Notes: generated from the sequence alone by a model not told the origin. A stretch of 48,243 bases of DNA from an uncultured Acetobacteraceae bacterium (GCA_903877125.1 CAIRCM010000068.1:1-48243), one strand, 5' to 3'. Positions 1 to 8,900 are shown, counted from the stretch's first letter. Translations and numbers: made by a program.

Positions 1-29
1 CGGCGCACGCACCGCTCTATCGGCCAACC

Positions 30-851
30 ATGTCCGACACAGCCCCGACGGCCGAAGCCGAACTCCGCCGCTTGATCGATATCATGGCCGCCTTGCGCGA
101 CCAGGACACAGGCTGCCCGTGGGACAAGCTTCAAACCTTCGACACCATCGCGCCCTACACGATCGAGGAAGCCTACGAGGTCGCCGACGCGATCGCCGAG
201 CGGGATTTCGCCGCGCTGCCGGATGAGCTGGGCGATCTTCTTTTCCAGGTGGTCTATCACGCGCGCATGGCCGAGGAGGAAGGCCGCTTCGCCTTCGCCG
301 ATGTCGCAAAAGCGATATCGGACAAGATGATACGCCGGCATCCGCATGTCTTCGGCGATGCCGCCGCGCGCGATGCCGCTGCCCAGACCACGGCCTGGGA
401 GGCGCAGAAATCCGCCGAGCGCGCGGCACGGCAGCAGACCGGCGCGCTGGCTGGGGTGCCAAGCGCCCTGCCCGCGCTGACCCGGGCCGAGAAAATCACC
501 AAACGCGCTGCTCGGGTTGGGTTCGACTGGCCGGATGCGGCGGCGGTGTTGGACAAGCTGGACGAGGAAATCGCCGAGCTGAAGGCTGAGCTGCCGGCGG
601 CGGACCCGGTGCGGCTGATGGATGAGGTTGGGGATATGCTGTTCGTGCTGGTTAATCTGGCGCGCAAGTTGCACCTGGATCCCGAAGCCTGTCTGCGGCA
701 CGCAAACGATAAATTTTCTCGCAGGTTCAATGCAATGGAACGGTCTTTTGAGACGGAGGGCAAGTCTCTGACCGGCTTGTCGTTGGCGGAAATGGAAGCG
801 GGGTGGCAGCGGGTGAAGGCATCCGAAGGGGGCGGCAATGGCGGAACCTGA
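30..851 (+). CDS. mazG: MazG family nucleoside triphosphate pyrophosphohydrolase
   Basis: Cytosolic house-cleaning enzyme expected to split (d)NTPs into NMP and pyrophosphate. The 273-residue product has the usual two MazG repeats. The first (about residues 10-120) carries the metal-binding pattern EEAYE at 46-50 and DELGD at 65-69, followed by KMIRRHPHVFGD, a family signature. The second (about 150-265) carries LDEEIAEL and DEVGDMLFVL. Length and both repeats match E. coli-type MazG. No clear Shine-Dalgarno precedes the ATG, and the 29 bases before it show nothing assignable. The 3' end overlaps the following methyltransferase by 14 bases, which suggests co-translation. Family assignment is firm; physiological substrate is not visible. 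Confidence 0.95.
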   Translation: MSDTAPTAEAELRRLIDIMAALRDQDTGCPWDKLQTFDTIAPYTIEEAYEVADAIAERDFAALPDELGDLLFQVVYHARMAEEEGRFAFADVAKAISDKMIRRHPHVFGDAAARDAAAQTTAWEAQKSAERAARQQTGALAGVPSALPALTRAEKITKRAARVGFDWPDAAAVLDKLDEEIAELKAELPAADPVRLMDEVGDMLFVLVNLARKLHLDPEACLRHANDKFSRRFNAMERSFETEGKSLTGLSLAEMEAGWQRVKASEGGGNGGT

Positions 852-1665
852 ATGGCGTCGACGGAACCGAGCGAACTGGGATGAGCGGGTTCCGATTCAT
901 CTGAACGCGCCGGCGGTTTACAACCTGCAACCCCTGCGCGACGGAACCGCGCGGCTTGGACCGATTGCCGAGACGGTTCTTGGGCCGGTCGGCGGGTTGA
1001 AAATTCTGCATCTTCAGTGCCATTTCGGCCTGGACGGTCTGGCGCTCGCTCGGCAGGGCGCCCGTGTGACCGGCGTGGATTTCTCCCAACCCGCCATCGA
1101 TGCAGCCCGAGCGCTGGCCGCGGAATGCGGGTTGGATGCCCGGTTTCTGGTTTCCGATGTTTACGAAACCGCGGCGGTGCTGCCGGAACCGGCGTCGTTC
1201 GACCGGGTTTTCGTCAGTTGGGGGGCGTTGATCTGGCTGCCGGACATGGCAGCTTGGGCTCGGGTGGTCGCACACTTCCTCAAGCCCGGCGGGTATCTGG
1301 CCCTGGCGGAGGCCCACCCTGCCCCGTATGTCTTTGACTCCGCGACAAAAACATCCGACGGCATGCCGGGCTGGTTCCACCCCTATCTCGCCCGCACGCC
1401 GCTTATCGAGGATAGGACCGACGATTATGCGGACCCTGGGGCACGGCTGACCAACACGCGCACGCATGAATGGGTGCATCCCCTCAGCGATATCCTGACG
1501 GGGCTGATCGATGCCGGCCTGCGCCTCGACCGGTTCGAGGAGCACGACACCGTGGCGTGGCAAATGTTCGACTGTCTGGTACGTACCGATACCGGCGGCT
1601 ATCGCTGGCCGGACAAGCCGTGGCTGCCGCTTTCGTATTCGCTGCGGGCGTCCAAGCCGGCGTGA
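838..1665 (+). CDS. Class I SAM-dependent methyltransferase
   Basis: Predicted soluble methyltransferase of 275 residues with a Rossmann-type AdoMet-binding domain. Motif I is degenerate: ILHLQCHFGLDGLALA replaces the common E/DxGxGxG and begins near residue 50, followed by the acidic strand end VTGVDFSQPAI. LKPGGYLALAEAHP is the usual post-motif III strand. The same HLQCHFG form occurs in a group of small-molecule methyltransferases annotated only as class I. The start lies inside the 3' end of mazG, so the two are probably translationally coupled. Substrate unknown. The CoA-transferase downstream begins 57 bases later with its own ribosome binding site. Confidence 0.85.
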   Translation: MAEPEWRRRNRANWDERVPIHLNAPAVYNLQPLRDGTARLGPIAETVLGPVGGLKILHLQCHFGLDGLALARQGARVTGVDFSQPAIDAARALAAECGLDARFLVSDVYETAAVLPEPASFDRVFVSWGALIWLPDMAAWARVVAHFLKPGGYLALAEAHPAPYVFDSATKTSDGMPGWFHPYLARTPLIEDRTDDYADPGARLTNTRTHEWVHPLSDILTGLIDAGLRLDRFEEHDTVAWQMFDCLVRTDTGGYRWPDKPWLPLSYSLRASKPA

Positions 1666-1722
1666 TCTCGACGGTCGCGGCAAACCGTGCTCAAAATCGT
1701 GCGACTTCAAGGAGTAATCAAA

Positions 1723-2895
1723 ATGACTGCTGGCCCCCTCGCCCGCTTCAAAGTGATCGATCTGACCCGCGTGCGCGCCGGTCCCACCTGCGTGCGGCAG
1801 TTGGCCGATTGGGGCGCCGATGTCATCAAGATCGAATCACCCGAGGGTGACGCCGGCCTGGGCGGCGAACGCCACGGCCCGGATTTCCAGAACCTGCACC
1901 GCAACAAGCGCAGCCTGACGCTCAACCTGAAGGCGCCGGAGGGTTTGGCGATCTTCAAGCAGCTCGCGGCGAAGGCCGATGTGGTGGTGGAGAACTACCG
2001 CCCGGACGTGAAGTTCCGGCTGGGCGTGGATTACGAGAGCTTGAAGGCGATCAATCCCCGGCTCGTCTACGCGTCGATTTCCGGCTTCGGACAGGACGGT
2101 CCCTATCTCACCCGCCCCGGTTTCGACCAGATCGCGCAGGGCATGGGCGGACTGATGTCGATCACCGGCCTGCCCGGCCAAGGGCCGGTCCGCGTGGGCA
2201 TCCCGGTCGCCGACCTCACCGCCGGCATCTTTGCCGCGATGGGCGTGCTGGTTGCGCTGCTGGAACGCGAGACCTCGGGCCAGGGCCAATGGGTGCAGTC
2301 GTCGCTGCTGGGCGCGCAGATCTCGATGCTGGATTTCCAGGCCGCGCGCTGGACCATCGGGCATGAGGTGCCGGAGCAAGCGGGCAACAACCACCCCACC
2401 AGCATTCCGACCGGCGTGTTTCAGACCAAGGACGGCTACATCAACATCGCCGCTGCCGGCAACGACATCTATCGCCGTTGCTGCGAGGCTCTCGGCCGCC
2501 CCGAGCTTGCCACCGACCCACGATACAGCACTGGCAAGCTGCGGTCCGACAACCGCGACGCGCTGAACGCGGAGATCGAGGCGATCACGCGCGACAAGAC
2601 CTCGGCGGAATGGATCGAAGCGCTGAACAAAGGCGGCGTGCCCTGCGGGCCGATCTACAAGATGAACGAGGTTTTCGATGATCCGCAGGTCAAGCACCTG
2701 AACATCACCCGGAAAGTGCATCATGCGGCGCTGGGCGATGTGGAGGTGATCGGGCAGCCGATCGAACTCAGCCGGACGCCCTGGTCGGTGCGGAGCGCGA
2801 CGCCGGAGGCTGGGGAGCATACGGATGCCGTACTGGCGGAGTTGGGGTACTCGGCGGACGATATCGCGGGGCTGAAGGCGAAGAAGGTCGTCTAA
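1723..2895 (+). CDS. Class III CoA-transferase (CaiB/BaiF family)
   Basis: Predicted to move CoA between carboxylic acids through an enzyme-bound aspartyl-CoA thioester. The start at 1723 is chosen because AAGGAG sits nine bases upstream and the family-typical N terminus (GPLARFKVIDLTRVRAGP) follows at once; an in-frame GTG at 1687 lacks this support. The product is 390 residues, the normal length. The catalytic Asp lies in RPGFDQIAQGMGGLM (about residue 135). VENYRPDVKFRLGVDY and GQGQWVQSSLLGAQ are further family blocks. The acyl donor and acceptor cannot be read from sequence. It may be co-transcribed with mazG and the methyltransferase. Confidence 0.92.
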   Translation: MTAGPLARFKVIDLTRVRAGPTCVRQLADWGADVIKIESPEGDAGLGGERHGPDFQNLHRNKRSLTLNLKAPEGLAIFKQLAAKADVVVENYRPDVKFRLGVDYESLKAINPRLVYASISGFGQDGPYLTRPGFDQIAQGMGGLMSITGLPGQGPVRVGIPVADLTAGIFAAMGVLVALLERETSGQGQWVQSSLLGAQISMLDFQAARWTIGHEVPEQAGNNHPTSIPTGVFQTKDGYINIAAAGNDIYRRCCEALGRPELATDPRYSTGKLRSDNRDALNAEIEAITRDKTSAEWIEALNKGGVPCGPIYKMNEVFDDPQVKHLNITRKVHHAALGDVEVIGQPIELSRTPWSVRSATPEAGEHTDAVLAELGYSADDIAGLKAKKVV

Positions 2896-2939
2896 CCGAG
2901 GCATGGGTAACGGCGGGCTGGGCTGGAAGGAATTCGCGC

Positions 2940-4427
2940 GTGAACGACGCCCAGGCTTCCAGTCCGTCTGCTGAAGGAACCGGGTCGCGCTTGCGTCGTT
3001 GGTGGTCCGCGCAAGCAGATCGCGCGACCGACACCGCGCCCGGTGCGGCCGCGGTGTTTTCCAGGAATCAGCGCATTCTGTTGCTGATCGGCTTTGCCCT
3101 CGTTCTGATCCTGCGGGTGCCTGGCGCCTGGTGGCATGGCCGTTTTTTGTACGAGGAAGGCTCGATCTTCATGGCCTTCGCCGGGCACCGGCCGGCGGGC
3201 GAGGCCCTTTGGCGGTCCTTCGCCGGTTACCTCAATCTGGGTGCCAACAGCACCACCCTCGCAATGGTGGCATTGATCCGGGCGGGCGTGCTCCCGCTTG
3301 GCCAGGCACCGCGTTTCACCATGACGATCGCGATGTTGTTTCAGATCGTGCCGGCCATTCTGATCCTAACCGCGAGAGGCCGCTGGCTGGCAAACCGACG
3401 GGCGGTGCTGGGCTGCCTGCTGATCGTGGCGATCAGCCCGTTCACGGAGGAAGTATTTGCCAACGTACTGCACATCCAGTTTCATCTCGCGCTCGCGTCG
3501 GCGTTGATCCTGGCGCTGGACATACCGGACTCCCGTCTCACCCGTGCCGCCTATTGCGCGCCGCTGCTGCTCGCACCGTTGTGCGGCCCGGGGGCGATTG
3601 TCATCCTGCCGCTGTTCGCGCTGCGCACGCTGATCGAACGGGATCGCGCCCGGCTGATTCAGACCGGGGCCCTGGCCTTGGGCACGGCGGTGCAGATGCT
3701 GCTGTTTTTTACCCCGAACCCGCTGCGCGGGCATTTACTCGATCCCGCCACGCTTTCGAATGTGCTGTTCGTGCGGCTGGTCGCCCTGCCCTACGCGTCG
3801 GTGTTTGTTGCATTGCCGGTGGGGGAGAGCTTTTACCACCTGTATCTCACCGGCGGGCCGGGCTGGTGGCTGGTGACGGTGCTGTCGCTGTCCTGCTTTG
3901 GTTGGCTGCTGCATACGGCTTTGCGGGGCGGTTTCGATGCGGCGACGTGGCTGGTCCTGTGCGGTTTTTTGCTTGCTTCGGTGTCCTTCGACGCGGGTAT
4001 GCTGGCGATGCACCCGAGCCGATGGTTCAGCCCGGGTTCTGCCGGGCGCTACAATTTTCTGCCGCTTGTGCTGATCGGCATGGGGTTTGTCGCGCTGGCA
4101 ATGCGCAACGATCGTCGTTACGTCAAAATCTGCCGTGGTCTCGTCGTGCTGATGCTGGCGACCGGTGCGGTGACTTTTCCGTACCCGATCCCCGACATGA
4201 ACGTCGGTCCGGACTGGCAGTCCGAGGTCGCTGTATGGCAGAAGAACCATGACCATCTGCTGGCGACCTGGCCGCCGCATTTGTGGGTCGATCTCTCCGA
4301 TCGGGATCGCCCGTGCTCACCGCCAAGCCTGGACAGGATGGCGGCCAGCGAACCAACCTATTGCGAGGGCAACTGGCTGGCGCTGGTGGTCGGAGACAGC
4401 AAACTTCCGGCGCGGCATATGCGATGA
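2940..4427 (+). CDS. Polytopic membrane protein, GT-C-like candidate (copy 1)
   Basis: Integral membrane protein of 495 residues with roughly ten hydrophobic helices between residues 42 and 410, a basic cytoplasmic-looking N terminus (RLRRWW) and a soluble C-terminal tail of about 75 residues with two conserved Cys (RPCSPPS and YCEGNW). The first large loop carries an acidic YEEGSIF motif after helix 1, the place where GT-C glycosyltransferases keep catalytic acidic residues. GT-C assignment is inference only. The GTG start is supported by GGAAGGA upstream. A close paralogue follows 25 bases later, with similar leader sequence. A polyprenyl-phosphate-type family-2 glycosyltransferase lies convergently downstream, which would suit a lipid-linked sugar role. 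No specific family recognised. Confidence 0.8.
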   Translation: MNDAQASSPSAEGTGSRLRRWWSAQADRATDTAPGAAAVFSRNQRILLLIGFALVLILRVPGAWWHGRFLYEEGSIFMAFAGHRPAGEALWRSFAGYLNLGANSTTLAMVALIRAGVLPLGQAPRFTMTIAMLFQIVPAILILTARGRWLANRRAVLGCLLIVAISPFTEEVFANVLHIQFHLALASALILALDIPDSRLTRAAYCAPLLLAPLCGPGAIVILPLFALRTLIERDRARLIQTGALALGTAVQMLLFFTPNPLRGHLLDPATLSNVLFVRLVALPYASVFVALPVGESFYHLYLTGGPGWWLVTVLSLSCFGWLLHTALRGGFDAATWLVLCGFLLASVSFDAGMLAMHPSRWFSPGSAGRYNFLPLVLIGMGFVALAMRNDRRYVKICRGLVVLMLATGAVTFPYPIPDMNVGPDWQSEVAVWQKNHDHLLATWPPHLWVDLSDRDRPCSPPSLDRMAASEPTYCEGNWLALVVGDSKLPARHMR

Positions 4428-4452
4428 CAGGCAACGATGAAGGAATGTTCGC

Positions 4453-5931
4453 GTGAACGACGTGCCGGTTTCCAGCCTGGCGTTCCGATTGCGTCGTTGG
4501 TGGGCGGCGCGAGCCGATGGCATGCCCGATACATCCCCTGGCGCAGCCGCGGTGTACTCCAGAAATCAGCGTCTCCTGCTGTTGGCCGGCTTTACCATCC
4601 TGCTGATTATGCGGATGCGGGTGGCCTGGTGGCACGGCCGGTTTTTGGGTGAGGAAGGCACGATCTTCACGGCCTTCGCCTGGCATCGGCCAGCGGGCGA
4701 GGCACTGTGGCGGTCATTCGCCGGCTACCTCAATCTGGGAGCCAACAGCACCACGCTCGCGATGGTGGAACTGGTTCGGGCGGGTCTGCTGCCGCTCGCG
4801 CAGGCACCGCGTTTCACCATGACGATCGCGACGCTGTTTCAACTGATCCCGGCCATCCTGATCCTGACCGCCCGAGGACGTTGGCTAGCCGACAGAGGCG
4901 CCGTGTTCGGCTGTCTGACGATCCTGGCCACCGCTCCGTTTACTGAAGAAGTGTTCGCCAATACGCTGCATATCCAGTTCCATCTCGCACTCGCTTCGGC
5001 GCTGATCCTCGCGATGGGCATTCCGGCTTCGCGCGTTTCCCGTATTGCGTATTGCGTGCCGCTGGTGCTCGCACCGTTGTGCGGCCCTGGGGCGATCGTG
5101 ATCCTGCCGCTGTTCGTGCTGCGCACGCTTGCCGATCGGGACTCGGACCGGCTGGTTCAAACCGGCGCCCTTGTCTTTGGCTCGGCTGTGCAGATGCTGC
5201 TGTTTTTTACCCCGAACCCGCTACGCGGGCATTTGCTCGATCCAGCCACGCTGGCGAATGTGCTGTTCGTACGGCTGGTGATCATGCCCTACGCTTCGGT
5301 GTTCACCGCGGTGTGGCTGGGAGATCTTATTTACAAATTGTCTCTCGCTGGCGGGCCCGGTTGGTGGCTGACAACTGGGCTGTCGCTGGCATGTTTTAGC
5401 CTGCTCGTCTATTCGGTCGTGCGGGGTGGCCTCGATTCGGCGTTCTGGCTGGTGATGTCCGGCCTGATGCTTGCCGCGGTTTCGTTCGGTGCGGGCATGC
5501 TGCCGATCCACCCGAGTTCATGGTTCTCTCCCGGTGCCGCCGCACGCTACAATTTTTTACCGCTCGTTCTGATCGGCATGGGTCTCATCGCGCTAGCCAT
5601 GCGCAACGATAGACGTTACAGAAACGCCTGTCTTTGTCTTGTCGTGCTAACCATCATGTCCGGTTCATTTACCTTTTTACATCCGATCGGCATCCTGGGA
5701 AGCGGTCCGGACTGGCAGTCAGAAGTCGCGGTATGGCAGAACGACCACGATCACCTGCTGGTGGCTTGGCCGCCGGAATGGGGGGTGGATCTTTCCGATC
5801 GGGATCGCCCTTGTTCGCCGCCGAGCCTGGGCAACATCCCGGCGACCGAACCGAACTATTGCGAAGGCAGTTGGCTGGCACTGGTGGTGCGGGACAGCAA
5901 GCTTACAGCCTGGCATAAAAAACCTTGGTAG
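4453..5931 (+). CDS. Polytopic membrane protein, GT-C-like candidate (copy 2)
   Basis: Tandem paralogue of the preceding gene, 492 residues with the same architecture: basic N terminus, about ten membrane helices, acidic GEEGTIF loop after helix 1, and a C-terminal soluble tail with conserved Cys residues. Blocks such as SFAGYLNLGANSTTLAMV and LLFFTPNPLRGHLLDPATL are almost identical between copies, and long stretches match at DNA level. The region before the GTG (AAGGAATGTTCGC) also resembles that of copy 1, so the duplication included the translation start. The central loop around residues 280-330 and the region before the last helix differ most, which could reflect different substrates. 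Function not recognised; a glycan or lipid-linked sugar role is inferred from shape and neighbours. Confidence 0.8.
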   Translation: MNDVPVSSLAFRLRRWWAARADGMPDTSPGAAAVYSRNQRLLLLAGFTILLIMRMRVAWWHGRFLGEEGTIFTAFAWHRPAGEALWRSFAGYLNLGANSTTLAMVELVRAGLLPLAQAPRFTMTIATLFQLIPAILILTARGRWLADRGAVFGCLTILATAPFTEEVFANTLHIQFHLALASALILAMGIPASRVSRIAYCVPLVLAPLCGPGAIVILPLFVLRTLADRDSDRLVQTGALVFGSAVQMLLFFTPNPLRGHLLDPATLANVLFVRLVIMPYASVFTAVWLGDLIYKLSLAGGPGWWLTTGLSLACFSLLVYSVVRGGLDSAFWLVMSGLMLAAVSFGAGMLPIHPSSWFSPGAAARYNFLPLVLIGMGLIALAMRNDRRYRNACLCLVVLTIMSGSFTFLHPIGILGSGPDWQSEVAVWQNDHDHLLVAWPPEWGVDLSDRDRPCSPPSLGNIPATEPNYCEGSWLALVVRDSKLTAWHKKPW

Positions 5932-5967
5932 CATGGTTCCGCGCGGTGACGGGACCCGAGCGGACCT

Positions 5968-6762
5968 TCAGTGCCGGGCCACGGCGTCGATGTCCGGTTC
6001 GTCGATCTGCAACGTCGCGCTCCGGTCGAGCAGAAGGCGTGGCTTCACCACGCCCCACTGCGTGAGCCGGTAGGTCAGTGCGGTCTTGAGAACGCCGAGC
6101 CCGTACGTGCAACTGCGACGGAAGTTGATACTCGACGCTTCCTTGAAATATCGTGTCGGGCAGGAAATTTCCCCGATATTGTAATCGGCCCATATCGCCT
6201 GCGCCAACATCTGGTTGTCGAAGACGAAATCGTCGGAACAGGCTTCCAGCGGCAGGGTTTCGAGCACTTTGCGGCTCCAGGCGCGATAGCCGGAGTGGTA
6301 TTCGGACAGCTTCTGGCCAAGCAACAGGTTTTCAATCAGGGTCAGCGCGCGATTGGCGATGTATTTGTAAAGCGGCATGCCGCCGACCAGGGCACCTTTG
6401 CCGAGAATGCGCGACGCCAGCACCACGTCGTAGTGACCGGAGGCGATCATGCTGGCCATCGGGAGAACCAGCTTCGGCGAATACTGGTAGTCCGGATGCA
6501 GCATCACCACGATATCTGCACCGCGGGCGAGCGCTGCCTGGTAACAGGTCTTTTGATTGCCGCCATAGCCGCGATTGCGTGGATGAACGATGGTGTGGAT
6601 GCCCAGCGAACGCGCCACCTGGACGGTGTCGTCGTGGCTGGCGTCGTCGGTCAGGATGACATCGTCGACGATGCTCATCGGTATTTCGCGATAGGTGCGC
6701 AACAGGGTCAGCGACGCGTTGAATGCCGGCAGAACGACCGCGACCCTTTGTCCGTCTATCAT
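5968..6762 (-). CDS. Glycosyltransferase family 2 (polyprenyl-phosphate glycosyltransferase-like)
   Basis: Predicted to transfer a sugar from a nucleotide donor, by resemblance to dolichyl/polyprenyl-phosphate mannose or glucose synthases. The GT-A fold begins VAVVLPAFNAS, followed by VDDVILTDDASHDDT, NRGYGGNQKTCY and the donor/metal site VMLHPDYQY; LVGGMPLYKYIANRALTLIEN and EYHSGYRAWS are typical of the DPM1-like group. The ATG at 6762 (MIDGQRVAVVLP) is preferred over an in-frame ATG 126 bases upstream because the fold starts right after it and the longer version would run through palindromic repeat DNA. The 264-residue product has no strong C-terminal membrane anchor. It converges with the two membrane proteins, 36 bases apart. 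Confidence 0.88.
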   Translation of the reverse strand: MIDGQRVAVVLPAFNASLTLLRTYREIPMSIVDDVILTDDASHDDTVQVARSLGIHTIVHPRNRGYGGNQKTCYQAALARGADIVVMLHPDYQYSPKLVLPMASMIASGHYDVVLASRILGKGALVGGMPLYKYIANRALTLIENLLLGQKLSEYHSGYRAWSRKVLETLPLEACSDDFVFDNQMLAQAIWADYNIGEISCPTRYFKEASSINFRRSCTYGLGVLKTALTYRLTQWGVVKPRLLLDRSATLQIDEPDIDAVARH

Positions 6763-6804
6763 CGAGCTTAGCCCCGGGATGGGTGGAAGACACCAATAAG
6801 CGCC

Positions 6805-6841
6805 AGAGCACGATCGGGTCAAGTTGACGCAATCGTGCTCT
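6805..6841. repeat. 37-base palindromic intergenic element
   Basis: Perfect 10-base inverted repeat: AGAGCACGAT at 6805-6814 and ATCGTGCTCT at 6832-6841, with an inner near-palindrome GTCAAGTTGAC. It lies 43 bases upstream of the glycosyltransferase start. Elements beginning AGAGCA and ending TGCTCT are familiar in alphaproteobacterial intergenic DNA (from memory, not searched). It could act as a transcript hairpin or be a mobile palindromic unit. It lies just before the 46-base cloverleaf-like repeat. Confidence 0.7.
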
Positions 6842-6854
6842 ATAAGTCTTTGTT

Positions 6855-6900
6855 TGATCGCGTGCTTCACGTCGCCGTGTGGTGCCACCTTTGGCGATCA
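6855..6900. repeat. 46-base cloverleaf-like repeat, copy 1
   Basis: Outer arms TGATCGC (6855-6861) and GCGATCA (6894-6900) are exact inverse complements. Two smaller hairpins lie inside: CGTG-CTT-CACG and GTGG-TG-CCAC, giving a cloverleaf-like fold. A second copy of the same 46-base length is at 46798-46843 with 7 differences by hand alignment. There is no anticodon arm or CCA end, so it is not a tRNA. Confidence 0.75.
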
Positions 6901-6986
6901 CTCTTTAGCAGTTTCGTTTATTTGTAGGCTATATCCGGCGACGATGAAACCCCGCGCAGTTCGTTCTGGAATTGGCTTGCTCACCA

Positions 6987-8888
6987 TTATTTGTCTATTT
7001 GGAGGGGCTGGCGTGGCTGGGCCATCATGAACCGTCCAAAGAACTCACCCAGCGCCTCGTACCCGTCCAACGGCAATACATGCGCGACGAACTGGTCCGG
7101 TCGCACGACCACCATCGCTCCGGCTACGCGATCGAGGCCGCGGCAGTCGAAAATATCCGCCCCGCCACGAAGATCCGGCGAGAATGCCTTCTCGTAATCG
7201 ATGAGACCGAACCGACCCTTGCGCGGCAGCAGCAGCGGCGGGAGTGTTTCGACCTTCAGATCTCGATGCCCCTGCTGAAAAATCCCCCTGACATCGATGA
7301 CACCGTCGATATCGGTCCCCTCCGGCGTGAACCGGCGAACTGGCGATCCGTCATTTTCGCCCAAATACAACATCAGCTCCCGAAACCGCGTGCCGGCCGC
7401 GTCCGCGAAAGCATAAATCCGCCAAGCCCCATCCGCTCGGTGCACATGGCCCAACTGCATCGGTTTAGCGTCGGCCAGCCGCACCACCGGGGCCGAGTGA
7501 AACCGCATCCCAATCGGAAAGCCCGATGCCAGCGCCTGGTGCGTCGCAGGGGCGGTCAGGTAGGTTGCCGGCGGATAATGTGTACCGACGCCGGCCGTAT
7601 AGCGGCCGGACTTCGTGAAATACGTTTGTAGTTCCTCTGGATCGACGCCTCCACGCTCCGGATGCTCCGGGTCGCGCGGCGGGGAGGCCATGATTTTCGA
7701 CCATTCCTTGTCGAAATCGATCAGGACCTGCGCGACCGCATGCCGCTCGATCGTATAGGTTCGCAACAAATCCGGCGCTGCGTGCCCGTTCAACACCGCT
7801 GCCAGTTTCCAGCCAAGGTTGTAGCCATCCTGCAACGACACATTCATGCCCTGCCCGGCTTTGGCGCTGTGCGTGTGGCAGGCATCCCCGGCGATAAACA
7901 CCCGCGGCAGGCGGTCCCCCGTCCGATCCGCGGGGACATCGTCGAAACGGTCGGTAACCCGTTGTCCCACCTGATAGACCGCGAACCACGCGACATCCCG
8001 CACCTCCAGCGTGTAGGGATGCAGCACGCGCCGCGCGGTCTCGATGACCTGTTCTTGGGTGATCGCCCGTATCGCCTCCCGGTTTGCCGGGTCGATCTCG
8101 CCGAGGTCGACATAGAGGCGCACCATGTATCCGCCCTCACGCGGGATGAGCAGGATGTTCCCCTCTTCCGCCGATTGGATCGCCGCCTTCAGCCTGATAT
8201 CCGGGAAATTCGTGACCGCGAGCATGTCGACGACGCCCCAGGCATGGTTGGCGAAGTCACCGCGCGGGACGGCGCCTATCGCGTCGCGCACCCGGCTGCG
8301 CGCGCCGTCGCAGCCCACGGCATATTTTGCCCGAACGGTTTTACGGGCCCTTGTTCTCACGTTCTCCAGCGTGGCCAACACGGGATATTCGCCCTCGGTT
8401 TCGACCGTGAGAGTGACAAACTCCCAGCCGTAATCGGGCGCCAGCCGGGACGGCGACTTTGCCATGTATTCTTCGAGGTAACTCAGCAGCCGCGCCTGAT
8501 TGACGATCAGATGCGGAAATTCCGACAGCCCGTCCTCGGTGTCCTGCACCCGCCCAGTGCGGACGATAACGGAACGGTCTTCGGGCGAGGGGCGCCAGAA
8601 CACGGTTTCGTTCACCCAGTAGGCTTCGCGCACCAGCTTTTCACTGAGCCCGAAGGCTTCGAAGGTCTCGACCGTGCGGCATGCGACGCCATCGGCCTGG
8701 CCGACCTGCAACGGACCCTCCCGCCGTTCGACGATACGGGTCGCAACGCCGGGGAAGGCGGCGAGCTGTGCTGCCAGCAGCATGCCAGCCGGGCCGGTGC
8801 CGACGATCAGGACGTCCATCGTGTCAGGCAAATCGGTGAGGTGGATGTCCGGATCGCCCGGCCGGTACCCGTTGAGATAGAATTGCAT
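6987..8888 (-). CDS. FAD-dependent aromatic monooxygenase (3-hydroxybenzoate 4-monooxygenase / phenol 2-monooxygenase type)
   Basis: Flavoprotein hydroxylase of 633 residues, the length of MobA/PheA-type enzymes that hydroxylate phenolic rings using NAD(P)H and oxygen. The FAD-binding GxGxxG is VDVLIVGTGPAGM near residue 25, the DG motif is CDGARSRVRDAIG, and the GD motif is VFIAGDACHTHSAKAGQG. QADGVACRTVETFEAFG and VQDTEDGLSEFPHLIVNQAR recall 3-hydroxybenzoate 4-monooxygenases. The C-terminal third fits the thioredoxin-like dimerisation domain of this group. The exact substrate is uncertain. It is the last gene of the minus-strand block, 12 bases after the glycosylasparaginase gene. No strong ribosome binding site precedes the ATG. 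Confidence 0.88.
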   Translation of the reverse strand: MQFYLNGYRPGDPDIHLTDLPDTMDVLIVGTGPAGMLLAAQLAAFPGVATRIVERREGPLQVGQADGVACRTVETFEAFGLSEKLVREAYWVNETVFWRPSPEDRSVIVRTGRVQDTEDGLSEFPHLIVNQARLLSYLEEYMAKSPSRLAPDYGWEFVTLTVETEGEYPVLATLENVRTRARKTVRAKYAVGCDGARSRVRDAIGAVPRGDFANHAWGVVDMLAVTNFPDIRLKAAIQSAEEGNILLIPREGGYMVRLYVDLGEIDPANREAIRAITQEQVIETARRVLHPYTLEVRDVAWFAVYQVGQRVTDRFDDVPADRTGDRLPRVFIAGDACHTHSAKAGQGMNVSLQDGYNLGWKLAAVLNGHAAPDLLRTYTIERHAVAQVLIDFDKEWSKIMASPPRDPEHPERGGVDPEELQTYFTKSGRYTAGVGTHYPPATYLTAPATHQALASGFPIGMRFHSAPVVRLADAKPMQLGHVHRADGAWRIYAFADAAGTRFRELMLYLGENDGSPVRRFTPEGTDIDGVIDVRGIFQQGHRDLKVETLPPLLLPRKGRFGLIDYEKAFSPDLRGGADIFDCRGLDRVAGAMVVVRPDQFVAHVLPLDGYEALGEFFGRFMMAQPRQPLQIDK

Positions 8889-8900
8889 GCTGTCACATTT

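Noticed and set aside
727-1710. Long ORFs antisense to nearly every gene (for example 727-1710, 1837-2904, 10208-11149, 12610-14541, 17083-19545, 34814-36487)
   Set aside because: They mirror genuine genes with recognised domains. Open antisense frames are expected in DNA this GC-rich, and their products are Arg/Pro/His-rich with no domain.
6855-6900. Cloverleaf-like repeat as a tRNA or tRNA-like gene
   Set aside because: 46 bases is too short, arms are in the wrong places, and there is no anticodon loop or CCA.
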